DNA of 64,000 nucleotides from Lachnospiraceae bacterium (GCA_017619615.1 JAFZRY010000023.1:1-64000); one strand, 5' to 3'; counted from the stretch's first letter, positions 1-7,689 are shown. The notes: a model not told the origin generated them from the letters alone. Translations and numbers: made by a program.

Positions 1-1
1 C

Positions 2-274
2 CACCGTATATTCGGAACTGCGGCAAGATACGTGCAGCTGGTTTGTTTTCAGATATCAGAGGAATACAGGGGTCAGGGCATCGGCAGGAAGCTCTTTTCA
101 ATGGCCTGTGAAGAGGCCCGGCGGCTGGGTGCTGAGAAACTGTACATATCAGCCCATTCCTCAAAAGAGTCGCAGGCGGCATACCGGGCACTTGGCTGTA
201 CGCCTGCGGAGGAGGTCAATGAGGGACTGGCAGCAGCGGAGCCCTTTGATGTCCAAATGGAATACAGATTATAA
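2..274 (+). CDS. GNAT family N-acetyltransferase, 5' end outside the window
   Basis: The reading frame is open from base 2, so the gene begins upstream of the window and only the C-terminal part is visible. The acetyl-CoA binding motif A reads EEYRGQGIGRKL, the R/Q-x-x-G-x-G/A signature of GNAT enzymes, followed by the usual helix and the strand LYISAHSSKES with the Y near the end that often acts as general acid. The substrate cannot be told. A GTG at 32 is in frame but lies inside the conserved fold, so it is not the true start. The gene ends 19 bases before the next start and is the first of a run of co-directional lower-GC genes. Confidence 0.8.
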   Translation, partial: HRIFGTAARYVQLVCFQISEEYRGQGIGRKLFSMACEEARRLGAEKLYISAHSSKESQAAYRALGCTPAEEVNEGLAAAEPFDVQMEYRL

Positions 275-293
275 AAAGTGAGGTCATGAAATA

Positions 294-896
294 ATGCATA
301 TCTATGTTGATTTTGACGATTGTCTGTGCGAGACGGGAAGGGCCTTCTCAAAGCTTGTGCTGGAAATGTTCAATAAGCATGTTGCGTATGACCAGATGCA
401 TTATTTTGAACTGGACAGGTCTTTTGATCTGGATGCGGAACAATATGAGCGGTTAATGATTCGGGGGCACGAGCCGGAGATACTGTTGTCGTTTGATGCG
501 ACTCCGGGAGCTGCGAAGACCATAAACGAATGGATTTCCTGCGGGCACGAGGTATCGGTCATTACCGGCCGCCCGTCAAGCGTTTATGAGCCGTCCCGCA
601 TATGGCTGGATGAGCATGGACTTCAGAACGCCGGACTGTACTGTCTCAACAAATATGGAAGGGATTTTTATATCAAAAACAGTAACAGCACGCTTGAACT
701 TGAAGACTATTACAGGATGAAGTTTGATTACGCAGTTGAGGATTCTCCGAAGGCGTTCAGATTTTTCGAACATCTGCCGGAACTTAAGGTTCTGGTGTTT
801 GACAGACCATGGAACAGAGAATGTTCTTTTCCGAATGGGAACTATCAAAGATGCGCCGATTGGGAGAGCATTCGCAGGATCGTTGCAGGTAAGTGA
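294..896 (+). CDS. HAD-superfamily phosphatase, 5'-nucleotidase-like
   Basis: The 200-residue product starts with the HAD motif I at its very N-terminus (YVDFDDCLCET, nucleophile Asp6 and acid/base Asp8). Motif II is the Thr/Gly of VITGRPSS near residue 97, and a YAVEDSPKAF segment near residue 148 supplies the acidic motif IV. The layout resembles small 5'(3')-deoxyribonucleotidase-type HAD proteins, but the substrate is not determined. The predicted role is cytosolic phosphoester hydrolysis. The start at 294 follows a weak purine-rich RBS. An earlier ATG at 286 runs straight into a stop. Confidence 0.75.
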   Translation: MHIYVDFDDCLCETGRAFSKLVLEMFNKHVAYDQMHYFELDRSFDLDAEQYERLMIRGHEPEILLSFDATPGAAKTINEWISCGHEVSVITGRPSSVYEPSRIWLDEHGLQNAGLYCLNKYGRDFYIKNSNSTLELEDYYRMKFDYAVEDSPKAFRFFEHLPELKVLVFDRPWNRECSFPNGNYQRCADWESIRRIVAGK

Positions 897-947
897 GAAA
901 AAGACGTGCGATAAGAATGCAAGGTTGAGGAGGTTTTAGATTTTCAG

Positions 948-1367
948 ATGGAGAAACTGACAGAGAATATGATTCGTTGGGCTGAAAGCAAACTTGGCAG
1001 CACAGAGTATGCAGGCTGGTGTCTTGCGTTTATTGAGGACGCACTTGAAATCAGCAATCATATCGAAGTATTCGGCGGAGATTCTGCAAAGGAATCCTGC
1101 GAGCTGTACAAGGACGCGCTGCGGGGCGGGGTGCCGGAACGAGGCGCGTTTGTTTTCTATAACTGCCTGTGCCCGGGCGAAAACGGCCCGGTCAACTGGG
1201 GACATTGCGGCATAAGTTTAGGGGACGGCCGTGTGATCCATGCGTGGGACATGGTCCGGATCGATGACTATCTGGCAATCGAAAAGCTGACAGCTCTGAC
1301 CGGAGATCATCCGGAATACCTGGGCTGGGTGGCGCTCGAACGTGTGTTGATTCAAAAACCGTATTAG
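948..1367 (+). CDS. NlpC/P60-like cysteine peptidase-fold protein
   Basis: The 139-residue protein shows the two landmarks of the NlpC/P60 (papain-like) fold. There is a Cys in the first helix (AGWCLAFIEDAL, near residue 26) and a His in the strand pair NWGHCGISLGDGRVIHAW (near residue 86), where the G-H-x-G-I-x-L-G-D-G pattern is typical. There is no signal peptide or SH3 domain, so it would act in the cytosol or be a stand-alone amidase or peptidase rather than a classical wall hydrolase. An AGGAGG-type RBS precedes the ATG. It follows the HAD gene in the same direction. Assignment to the family is moderately sure; the activity is not known. Confidence 0.65.
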   Translation: MEKLTENMIRWAESKLGSTEYAGWCLAFIEDALEISNHIEVFGGDSAKESCELYKDALRGGVPERGAFVFYNCLCPGENGPVNWGHCGISLGDGRVIHAWDMVRIDDYLAIEKLTALTGDHPEYLGWVALERVLIQKPY

Positions 1368-1417
1368 GAGCGTATCAGGGGATAAAGATTTCGTAAAAGA
1401 CAGTCGGGAGAAGCGGG

Positions 1418-1894
1418 ATGTATATTGTCAAAGCAGAGGCAGATCAGGTGGAAAAAATCGCAGATATGTCTGTCAGAGCATTTGAAACAGATGTAAATGT
1501 CGGCGGAGCAAAAGGTGAGGGTCCGCCTGGATTTGATTCCGTAGAATGGCATAAACAAATGGCCCGGGAGGGGCATTTGTATCAGGTAATGATAGGAAAA
1601 GACCTGGTAGGCGCAGCCGTTATATTCCGGGATGAAACAAAAAACAGCGTATACATTGGGAGAATATTTATTGACAGTATCTATCATAGAAAGGGTTACG
1701 GAATTCGTTTGATGGAATGCATAGAAAAGGAGTTCCCCTGTGCTGCTGAGTTTGATCTGGATACCCCATGCTGGAATGAACGGACCAATGCTTTTTACAA
1801 AAGATTAGGCTACCGTATCGTAAAAATCGAGGATGGATCCGTCTTTTACCGGAAAAGAAATAGCGAATCCAATATCATTCAGCATTTTAAATAA
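1418..1894 (+). CDS. GNAT family N-acetyltransferase
   Basis: The 158-residue protein has a single GNAT domain. The motif A strand-loop-helix is IGRIFIDSIYHRKGYGIRLM, with the R/K-x-G-Y-G acetyl-CoA pyrophosphate loop near residue 92. A late motif B segment, WNERTNAFYKRLGYR, carries the N-x-x-A-x-x-x-Y-x-x-x-G-F/Y pattern. The acceptor substrate is unknown. A GGGAGAAGCGGG ribosome site precedes the ATG. Base composition is visibly more AT-rich than the metabolic clusters downstream, as for its neighbours, which fits acquisition of this stretch by transfer. Confidence 0.85.
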   Translation: MYIVKAEADQVEKIADMSVRAFETDVNVGGAKGEGPPGFDSVEWHKQMAREGHLYQVMIGKDLVGAAVIFRDETKNSVYIGRIFIDSIYHRKGYGIRLMECIEKEFPCAAEFDLDTPCWNERTNAFYKRLGYRIVKIEDGSVFYRKRNSESNIIQHFK

Positions 1895-1914
1895 AGCAAT
1901 ATTCCAACTTACGG

Positions 1915-1967
1915 AGATCTCGTCAAATTGCAATTTGTTGAGATCTGACCGTTTTGAAATGTATAAT
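1915..1967 (+). promoter_or_regulatory. Dyad element next to a possible promoter
   Basis: A near-perfect inverted repeat has 15-base arms at 1915-1929 and 1932-1946, each ending in AGATCT, with 13 of 15 positions paired across a 2-base centre. A TATAAT box follows at 1962-1967. A TTGAGA at 1938-1943, inside the right arm, would be an 18-base-spaced -35. It is not followed by a T-run, so it does not look like a terminator. It may be an operator for the membrane protein that starts at 1987. Confidence 0.4.
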
Positions 1968-1986
1968 TATGATGAGGTAAGAGAAT

Positions 1987-2394
1987 ATGGTTGTCACGAT
2001 ATTGCTCCAGGCAGCACTGTGGATATGGTTTCTCGGCTGCACAATAACTTATAAGTTTGGAAAATATACCCTTGTCGAAGGGATGGGAGTCAAAAGTGCT
2101 GAGTTCGTTATGTTGTGTTTATACAGCATAGGATTGATTCTTTACTATATGCTACAGCCTGCAGGGAAATGGATTTTGTTGGCAATTCTGGTTTTTTGGC
2201 TTGTTGTACAGTTCTTCTGCCACTGGTATTATACAATTTTTGGGGTTTCTGAAAACAAGCTTAAAGGATACAACGATTGTTTTCGTAATACGATCCGCAT
2301 TTTCCCGATGAGCGAAACAAAGCTTGTCCCCGATCTTTATCATATCGTTCTGCATACATTGATCTTGTTGAACATCATCATATGCTTGCTATGA
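1987..2394 (+). CDS. Small four-helix membrane protein of unknown function
   Basis: The 135-residue product is almost entirely hydrophobic, with four predicted membrane segments: residues about 3-20, 36-56, 60-80 and 115-133. No family motif is recognised. Charged residues are concentrated in the loop between segments 3 and 4 (residues about 85-110, with RIFPMSETKL). The ATG follows GAGGTAAGAGAAT, a plausible RBS. It sits downstream of the dyad/promoter element at 1915-1967 and upstream of a nitroreductase in the same direction. It is probably a real gene given its coherent topology, but its role is unknown. Confidence 0.6.
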   Translation: MVVTILLQAALWIWFLGCTITYKFGKYTLVEGMGVKSAEFVMLCLYSIGLILYYMLQPAGKWILLAILVFWLVVQFFCHWYYTIFGVSENKLKGYNDCFRNTIRIFPMSETKLVPDLYHIVLHTLILLNIIICLL

Positions 2395-2449
2395 TGGAGA
2401 AATTTTCTTGAAAGATATCGCAAACCGGGATTTGCGGAGGTGATTGTTA

Positions 2450-3202
2450 TTGGACAAAACACTATATGAAATGATCTTTAAAAGAAAGTCATTTCATATT
2501 TTCAGAAATGTCGGGAACGAATCGATCAGCGGAGCTGAACTTGACGATACACAAAGTGCATATTCAGAATTTGCCCCTCTGAATCCCGGAATCAAAACCA
2601 CTATCCGCATTGTACCCGAAAAGCAGACTAACTGTAAAAGAGGAGGAGAATACTGTATCCTGCTTTACAGCGAAAAGAAAGACGGCTATTTACAAAACAT
2701 TGGATATCTCGGTGAACAACTCGACCTTTATCTTGTATCCCGAAACATTGGAACGCTCTGGTTCGGAATAGGAAAAACAGAAGAACCCTTTGAAGAAATG
2801 GAATTCGTCATTATGTTTTCTGTCCGGAAAATCAGTGATGACTCCAAATACCGCAGGGATATGTTTAAGAGCAAAAGGAAGAGCGTAGAAGAAATATGGG
2901 AAGGTGAGAAGATTCCGGGCGTGAGTGATATTGTCAGATTTGCTCCGAGTGCCTGTAATTCACAGCCGTGGTATGTAAAGAACGATGGTGAGATCTCGGT
3001 TTACAGGCATAAGAAACCCGGAAAAAGAGGAATCATGCCTGCCGACAAGGTTTCATTTTACAACCGCATTGATATAGGCATTTTCATCTGTTTCATGGAT
3101 ATCTGCCTTGAAAACCTCGATATCGGCTTTGAGAAAAAACTATATTCTGATGATGGCGAAGATAAAGAATCCGTACTGAATGCAGTGTATAGACTTGACT
3201 GA
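2450..3202 (+). CDS. Nitroreductase-like flavoprotein (TM1586-type)
   Basis: The protein of about 250 residues begins LDKTLYEMIFKRKSFH, the typical N-terminal helix of nitroreductases, where the R-K-S segment binds FMN phosphate. It carries the later FMN-binding signature APSACNSQPWYV near residue 165. The two half-domain arrangement matches the TM1586-type putative nitroreductases. It would reduce nitro- or quinone-type substrates with NAD(P)H in the cytosol; the true substrate is unknown. A frame with a TTG at 2444 also exists, but the GGAGG at 2436-2440 is only 3 bases from it and 9 from the TTG at 2450, so 2450 is preferred. It is the last gene of the lower-GC string. Confidence 0.75.
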   Translation: MDKTLYEMIFKRKSFHIFRNVGNESISGAELDDTQSAYSEFAPLNPGIKTTIRIVPEKQTNCKRGGEYCILLYSEKKDGYLQNIGYLGEQLDLYLVSRNIGTLWFGIGKTEEPFEEMEFVIMFSVRKISDDSKYRRDMFKSKRKSVEEIWEGEKIPGVSDIVRFAPSACNSQPWYVKNDGEISVYRHKKPGKRGIMPADKVSFYNRIDIGIFICFMDICLENLDIGFEKKLYSDDGEDKESVLNAVYRLD

Positions 3203-3254
3203 CATATTCCGGTTTGCGGAGGCCTTTTGCATGGGAAAAGACTTATCTGAAATG

Positions 3255-3295
3255 TCCCGGCCTGTTACATAAACAGCAGACCGGGATTCCTTTTG
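3255..3295 (+). terminator. Probable intrinsic terminator after the nitroreductase gene
   Basis: TCCCGG (3255-3260) pairs with CCGGGA (3281-3286), and CTGTT (3262-3266) pairs with AACAG (3272-3276) across a small internal loop. A T-rich tail follows at 3287-3295. It lies in the 195-base gap between the converging nitroreductase and cobO genes. No other feature is seen in that gap. Confidence 0.5.
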
Positions 3296-3397
3296 CCAAC
3301 AATATCAGACAGATGCCTCAACAACTCTGAGAATCAAAAACTTTTTTGAGCATCCGCCTTTCGCGCCGTCCCTTTTCTCCGCGGGTGCTGATGTTTT

Positions 3398-3922
3398 TCA
3401 GTACTCGATGCCCTTCCGGGCGGGTACGCCTTTGTCAAAGGGATGCTTGATCTTTTTCATCTCGGTCACGTAATCGGCCAGGTCCACGAGGGCGGGAGAG
3501 GGGTCGCGGCCGGTCAGGACGACTTCCAGGCCGGCGGGCTTTTCCTTCAGGAAACGGATGACTGCGTCCTCCGGGACCATTCCGCAGGCGATAGCGCCGA
3601 GGATTTCGTCCAGGACCAGCAGGTCATATTCTTCCTCCGCGGCGATGCGGACCGCTTCTTCGAAGAGGCCGGTGAAATCCGCGCGGGCGCGGGCTTTTTC
3701 TTCGTCGTCCATGGTCCAGATGAAGCCGTAGGGCTTGTCGCAGACCAGGATGCGGATGCCCGGAATCAGCCGCATCGCGCCCAGCTCCGCGGAATCGCCG
3801 CGCTTCAGATACTGGGTGAAGAGCACTTTCTTTCCGGCGCCGGCAGCCCGGACGGACAGGCCGACGGAGGCCGTGGTTTTGCCTTTGTTTTCGCCGCAAT
3901 AAATATGGATCAGACCGTTCAT
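3398..3922 (-). CDS. cobO: ATP:corrinoid adenosyltransferase, CobO/BtuR type
   Basis: This enzyme transfers the adenosyl group of ATP to cob(I)alamin to make adenosylcobalamin. The 174-residue sequence opens with IHIYCGENKGKTTASVGLS, the P-loop of the family near residues 9-18. It has LLVLDEILGAI as Walker B near residue 100, and ends with VTEMKKIKHPFDKGVPARKGIEY-type residues (T-E-M, K-H-P-F, A-R-K-G-I-E), which are hallmarks of CobA/CobO/BtuR. It is transcribed divergently from kamB with overlapping -35 boxes. Its neighbour pathway contains the adenosylcobalamin-dependent lysine 5,6-aminomutase, so supply of the cofactor to KamDE is the likely role. No cobalamin riboswitch is visible in the short leader. 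Confidence 0.93.
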   Translation of the reverse strand: MNGLIHIYCGENKGKTTASVGLSVRAAGAGKKVLFTQYLKRGDSAELGAMRLIPGIRILVCDKPYGFIWTMDDEEKARARADFTGLFEEAVRIAAEEEYDLLVLDEILGAIACGMVPEDAVIRFLKEKPAGLEVVLTGRDPSPALVDLADYVTEMKKIKHPFDKGVPARKGIEY

Positions 3923-3965
3923 GACAGGACTCCTTTGTTGATGTTATGCAGCTTCTCCGTCCCTT

Positions 3966-4016
3966 ATGGTAGCGTGGCAGGAAGCATTTGTCAATTCGGA
4001 AAAAGCGTGGTATGAT
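3966..4016. promoter_or_regulatory. Face-to-face divergent promoters for cobO and kamB
   Basis: On the plus strand TTGTCA (3988-3993), a 17-base spacer and TATGAT (4011-4016) form a good sigma-A promoter for kamB. On the minus strand TTGACA (3994-3989), a 17-base spacer and TACCAT (3971-3966) form a promoter for cobO. The two -35 boxes overlap almost completely, so only one polymerase could bind at a time. Confidence 0.7.
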
Positions 4017-4041
4017 GGAGACGGATTTAAGGGAGACAGCG

Positions 4042-5016
4042 ATGAGATTACTGGATCTGACAGCCGGGGAACCGGCGGTGGCGATGCTGGGCATGTGCAA
4101 GAACGCCGGCAAGACCACGGCGATGAACCGCCTGATCCGTGAACTGGGCGAGGCCGGCGTCGAAAAGGCGGCGCTGACCAGCATCGGCCGGGACGGAGAG
4201 GCCCGGGACCTGGTCACGGGGACGGACAAACCGCCCATCTATATGCGGGAAGGCATGCTGGCCGCGACGGCGGAACAGCTTCTTTCCTTATGCGACGTTT
4301 CCCGGGAGATCCTGTCCGCGACGGGGCTGTATACGAGCCTGGGCGAGGTGATCGTGTTCCGGGCGCGGAGCGACGGCTTCGTGCAGCTGGCCGGGCCGGG
4401 CATCGTGGACCACATGATCCGGCTGCGGCGGGAATTCGACCGCTTCGGTGCGGGGCCCGTGCTGATCGACGGCGCGCTCAGCCGCCTGAGCCTGCTGGCG
4501 GGCGCCTCGGACGGGGCCTGCGTGCTCTCCACCGGCGCGTCCCTGGACCGGGACATGGGCCGGGTCGTGGCGGAAACGGCGTACGTGGCCGCGCTGCTGG
4601 GCCTGCCGGAAATGCCGGCACCGGGGCCTTCGCAGGGAAAACTGACCCTGTTCGGCGGAGGACCGGAAGGCCGCACGGTGACGGACTTAAGCCGCATCGA
4701 CCGTGCGGAACCAGAGGAAACGCTGCTCTCGGAAGGCGCGTTCACGGAGACCCAGGGCCGCACGCTGCTCAAGGGGTATACGAAAAAGCAGGGACTGACC
4801 CTGCTCGTGAGGGATCCGAGCTGCCTGATGCTGAAGCGGGAGACGTATGAAGCGCTCACTGCGCGGGGCATGCGGTTCGCCGTGCTGAAAGGCACGCGGC
4901 TGGCGGCCGTGACGGTCAACAGCGTCTCCGCCGGCGGCTGGCGCTTCGACGGCGAAGAGTTTTTGGAAAAGATGCAGGCAGCGGTGACCGTGCCGGTGCT
5001 GGACGTGAGGAAATAA
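4042..5016 (+). CDS. kamB: Lysine 5,6-aminomutase reactivase subunit KamB
   Basis: The 324-residue protein has a P-loop near residues 17-26 (GMCKNAGKTT) and no other widely shared domain that I can identify. Immediately upstream of a MutS-like KamC and within a lysine fermentation cluster, it matches the small partner of the two-part reactivase. That reactivase is thought to remove inactivated cobalamin from lysine 5,6-aminomutase at the cost of ATP. The start at 4042 follows AAGGGAGACAGCG. Earlier in-frame codons at 3988 and 4015 lie within the promoter itself and are not used. The gene ends 32 bases before kamC and is probably co-transcribed with it. The identification is from context and architecture. 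Confidence 0.8.
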   Translation: MRLLDLTAGEPAVAMLGMCKNAGKTTAMNRLIRELGEAGVEKAALTSIGRDGEARDLVTGTDKPPIYMREGMLAATAEQLLSLCDVSREILSATGLYTSLGEVIVFRARSDGFVQLAGPGIVDHMIRLRREFDRFGAGPVLIDGALSRLSLLAGASDGACVLSTGASLDRDMGRVVAETAYVAALLGLPEMPAPGPSQGKLTLFGGGPEGRTVTDLSRIDRAEPEETLLSEGAFTETQGRTLLKGYTKKQGLTLLVRDPSCLMLKRETYEALTARGMRFAVLKGTRLAAVTVNSVSAGGWRFDGEEFLEKMQAAVTVPVLDVRK

Positions 5017-5048
5017 AAAGGACGCCGCTGCGCGTCCGGGAACCGAAA

Positions 5049-6482
5049 ATGATCAGACTGAGCTACGAACAGAAAGAAGATATCGGCCTCAAATACGTGC
5101 GGGACATGCTGGACCCGGCGAGCCCTTACGGCGTGAAATTCCTGAAAGCCGAGGGATTTTACGGACAGGCCCGGCAGCAGGCGCTGGAAGAGGAACTGAA
5201 CAATATCGCCCTGCTTTGGCAGGACCTGGAAACGCAGGAGGCCGCGGTGGCGGACCTGCAGCACGCGCTGAGCGAACTGAAGGACCTGTCCGGGACGTTC
5301 GCGAACGGGATGACGCAGGCGCTGACGGAAGTGGAATTATTTGAACTGTCCGCATATTGCCGGCGGATGCAGGAATTGAGGCGGCTCGCGGAAGCGCTGC
5401 CGTCGTATCCGCGCCTGGCCGGGACGCAGTTGGAACCGGTGGAGGACGCGCTGCGGGTACTGGATCCTGCAGACAGCGGCCTGGCCGGGTTTTATATCGA
5501 GGACGCGCGCACGCCGGAACTCGCGGAAGCGCGCGCGGCCAAGCGGGCGGCGGAACTGCAGCTGCGGACCGCCCCGGAAGAGGGGCGGGAGGCACTGCTG
5601 AAACAGCGCCAGGAAGCGGCGCGCCGGGAGGAGGATGCCTTACAAGTGGTCTATGCGCAGATGAGCGCGGACCTGCGCCCGCATCTGCCCCTGCTGCAGC
5701 GGAACGCGGCGGCGGCCGGCCGTCTGGACGCGGGCATCGCCAAATCCCTGCTGGCCCGCCGGTTCGGCTGCGTACGCCCGGAAATGGGCGGCGAGGACCT
5801 GGTCCTGGAAGAAGCCGTCCATCCGCAGGTCGCGGCGGCGCTGTCGGAGCGCGGCCGGACTTTTACCCCCATCACGATGACCTTGTCCCGCGGCGTCACG
5901 GTCCTGACCGGCGCTAACATGGGCGGCAAGAGCATCGCCCTGAAGACCGCGCTGCTGAACGCCGCGCTGGCCCTGAGCGGCTGCTTCGTCTTCGCGCGGA
6001 GCGCCCGCGTGCCCTTCTTCGACCGGATCGAAGTGATCAACCGCGACTTTTCCAACGCCTCGCAGGGCCTGTCCAGCTTCGGCGGCGAGATCCTGCGGCT
6101 GAAGGAAGCGCTCGAGGACCTGCGCGAAGGCGGCCTGTCCCTGATCGTGATGGACGAACTGGCCCGCGGCACCAACGCCCGCGAAGGCGCGCAGATCGCC
6201 CGCGGGACCGTGAATTATCTGGCGGACAAGAATGCCGTGACGCTGCTCGCGACGCACTATGACGGCGCGGCGGAAGGCGCCGTCCGCCATTACCAGGTGA
6301 AGGGCCTGGCCCGCCGGGAGGACGCGTCCTGGACCGGCACCGCGGAGGGCCGCGACGGTCTGCGCCTGATCGAAAACGCGATGGACTACGGCCTGATCGA
6401 AGTGAAGCCCGGCACGGAATGCCCGCGTGATGCCATCGCCATCTGCCGCCTCCTGGGCCTGCCGGAGGAGATCCTGTCATGA
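5049..6482 (+). CDS. kamC: Lysine 5,6-aminomutase reactivase ATPase KamC (MutS-like)
   Basis: The 477-residue protein carries a MutS-type ABC ATPase domain in its C-terminal half. The Walker A is TGANMGGKS at residues 287-295, followed by the MutS-like GLSSFGGEI signature region near 340. The Walker B is LIVMDELARGTN near 365-376, then LATHYDG. The N-terminal half is helical and unlike the mismatch-binding domains, so this is not a DNA repair MutS. Homologues sit in lysine fermentation loci beside kamB and kamDE and are annotated as the reactivase ATPase. The stop overlaps the next ATG by four bases (ATGA), which implies translational coupling to the membrane ORF. Confidence 0.85.
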   Translation: MIRLSYEQKEDIGLKYVRDMLDPASPYGVKFLKAEGFYGQARQQALEEELNNIALLWQDLETQEAAVADLQHALSELKDLSGTFANGMTQALTEVELFELSAYCRRMQELRRLAEALPSYPRLAGTQLEPVEDALRVLDPADSGLAGFYIEDARTPELAEARAAKRAAELQLRTAPEEGREALLKQRQEAARREEDALQVVYAQMSADLRPHLPLLQRNAAAAGRLDAGIAKSLLARRFGCVRPEMGGEDLVLEEAVHPQVAAALSERGRTFTPITMTLSRGVTVLTGANMGGKSIALKTALLNAALALSGCFVFARSARVPFFDRIEVINRDFSNASQGLSSFGGEILRLKEALEDLREGGLSLIVMDELARGTNAREGAQIARGTVNYLADKNAVTLLATHYDGAAEGAVRHYQVKGLARREDASWTGTAEGRDGLRLIENAMDYGLIEVKPGTECPRDAIAICRLLGLPEEILS

Positions 6483-7375
6483 GCGGGGAAGCGCCCGTCA
6501 AAAAGAAAAAACAGTGGTGTCTCGGCATGCTGGGGATCATGCCTCTGACCTTTGCGATCGGCTTTTCCGGGCCGCTCGTCTTTTTTGGCGCGATGATGAT
6601 CCTGATCCACGGCGGCGCCTGGTGCGTGCCGCTGTTCCTGTCCTACCTGGCCGTGCTGATGCTGCCAACATCGCTGTGGGTCGGCCGCCGCGATTTGAAC
6701 AACCTGCATTTTATCCTGGGCGATGAAGTGTTTTACTCGGAACACCCGGACGAAATGAAAAAAGCCCTCCGCCGGAAGCGCCGGAAAGGCATCCCGCGCG
6801 AACGGGCCGACCGGGTGGAGCAGTACCGCAGCGAGCCGGTCCCCGAGTTCGGGGGAGAGAACGAGCGCTTCCTGAACGAGCGCCGGAAGGGCCGCCTGCT
6901 GTTCCTGGCCGCCGCCGTCCTGCTGGCCGCGCTGGCCGCCTGGCTGTTCGTCCAGGCCAACCACCTCTGGTGGGTCAACCGCAATACCGGCCGGAAACAG
7001 CCGGATCTTTCCTGGATCTTCCCGCTCGCGGGCGGCGTCCTGGTGGCGGTCACCGCGCTCCTGGCCTTCTTCCGGAAGATGAGCCGGTGGCTCCCGCCCG
7101 TGACCGTGCTCGTGCTGCTGTTCGGCGCCTGGGGCGCGTACGTTTCGGTCTCCGTGAACGCCCGCCTGGTGCTGACGGACGTGCTGAAAGGCTTCGGCTG
7201 CGCCGCCCTGTACGCCCTGGTCTGCTACGGCATCCTGCCTTTCGTGAAAGACCTCAAATCCCGGGAGGAGGCTTACCGGACCTACGCGGAACAGCAGATC
7301 GACCTGTTCGAACTGGGCTGCATTGACGAGGACCTGCTGCGCATCCGCCTGGATAAAAAGAGGCAGACCGGGTGA
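6479..7375 (+). CDS. Unknown multi-pass membrane protein coupled to kamC
   Basis: The 298-residue protein has a basic N-terminus (VKKKKQW) and about six hydrophobic segments. Two lie within residues 15-65, and four lie between residues about 142 and 265. A charged soluble stretch of about 70 residues sits between the two groups, with the Arg/Lys-rich RRKRRKGIPRERADR near residue 100. A short charged cytosolic tail follows. I recognise no transporter or enzyme signature, and it has too few helices for an amino acid permease. Its start overlaps the kamC stop (ATGA), so it is translated with the reactivase. It ends before the promoter and riboswitch that drive the rest of the lysine genes. Confidence 0.75.
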   Translation: MSGEAPVKKKKQWCLGMLGIMPLTFAIGFSGPLVFFGAMMILIHGGAWCVPLFLSYLAVLMLPTSLWVGRRDLNNLHFILGDEVFYSEHPDEMKKALRRKRRKGIPRERADRVEQYRSEPVPEFGGENERFLNERRKGRLLFLAAAVLLAALAAWLFVQANHLWWVNRNTGRKQPDLSWIFPLAGGVLVAVTALLAFFRKMSRWLPPVTVLVLLFGAWGAYVSVSVNARLVLTDVLKGFGCAALYALVCYGILPFVKDLKSREEAYRTYAEQQIDLFELGCIDEDLLRIRLDKKRQTG

Positions 7376-7416
7376 GAAAACGGGACAGATTTTTCCGGTC
7401 CCGGCCGAAAATCCGC

Positions 7417-7444
7417 TTGCATTTTTCCGCCGTTTTACTATAAT
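7417..7444 (+). promoter_or_regulatory. Sigma-A promoter of the kal-kamE operon
   Basis: TTGCAT at 7417-7422, a 16-base spacer and a consensus TATAAT at 7439-7444 give a strong promoter. Transcription would start near 7451 and give an untranslated leader of about 265 bases that holds the lysine riboswitch. The genes downstream can therefore be expressed independently of kamBC. Confidence 0.8.
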
Positions 7445-7494
7445 ATTTCCAGACGGCTCCGCGAAGCCGCATTTGTTTGAGACAACCGCATAAA

Positions 7495-7660
7495 TACGAT
7501 AGAGGCGCAGAGCGCAGGGTAACGTCCTTCCCACGGCATCAGGCAATGCCGGAAGGGCGCGACGGGGCGCTTTGCCGAAGGATGCGGCCGGCCGACGCCG
7601 CTTCCTGGGGACCGGGCCCGGCGCCAGTTCCTGTCATGACGATCATGAAGCGCTATCCGA
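7495..7660 (+). promoter_or_regulatory. Lysine riboswitch (L-box aptamer)
   Basis: The region follows the lysine aptamer order. P1 is formed by GATAG (7498-7502) and CTATC (7653-7657). The conserved AGAGGCGC comes directly after the P1 5' strand. P2a pairs CCTTCC with GGAAGG around a hairpin of GGCAT and ATGCC. The core GCCGAAGG lies at 7574-7581. P3 has arms GCGGC and GCCGC. P4 starts with CCTGGGG and closes with CCAG. CTGTCA leads into P5, whose arms are TCATGA at 7634-7639 and 7643-7648. This order and these bases match the well-known lysC-type aptamers. With the terminator and promoter, it fills the only gap over 300 bases in the window (7376-7716). Confidence 0.92.
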
Positions 7661-7689
7661 GGAAACGACCCGGACGGCGCTTATTCTTT
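7648..7689 (+). terminator. Terminator of the lysine riboswitch expression platform
   Basis: The 5' arm 7648-7659 (AAGCGCTATCCG) pairs with 7671-7682 (CGGACGGCGCTT) over 11 of 12 positions, counting one G-T pair. The T-rich tract 7681-7689 follows. The 5' arm contains the whole P1 3' strand (7653-7657), so the terminator and the ligand-bound aptamer cannot form together. This geometry predicts read-through when lysine is bound. Confidence 0.8.

Noticed and set aside
3923-3990. Cobalamin riboswitch upstream of cobO
   Set aside because: The leader is only about 40 bases, far too short, and no B12-box is seen.
4015-4041. Earlier start of kamB at 4015
   Set aside because: It overlaps the -10 box, so it would not be in the transcript.
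5049-6482. KamC as a MutS2 or mismatch-repair protein
   Set aside because: It is short, lacks the DNA-binding and Smr domains and sits in the kam cluster beside kamB.
6479-7375. The membrane ORF as a lysine permease
   Set aside because: Only about six helices, a large charged middle loop and no permease motifs.
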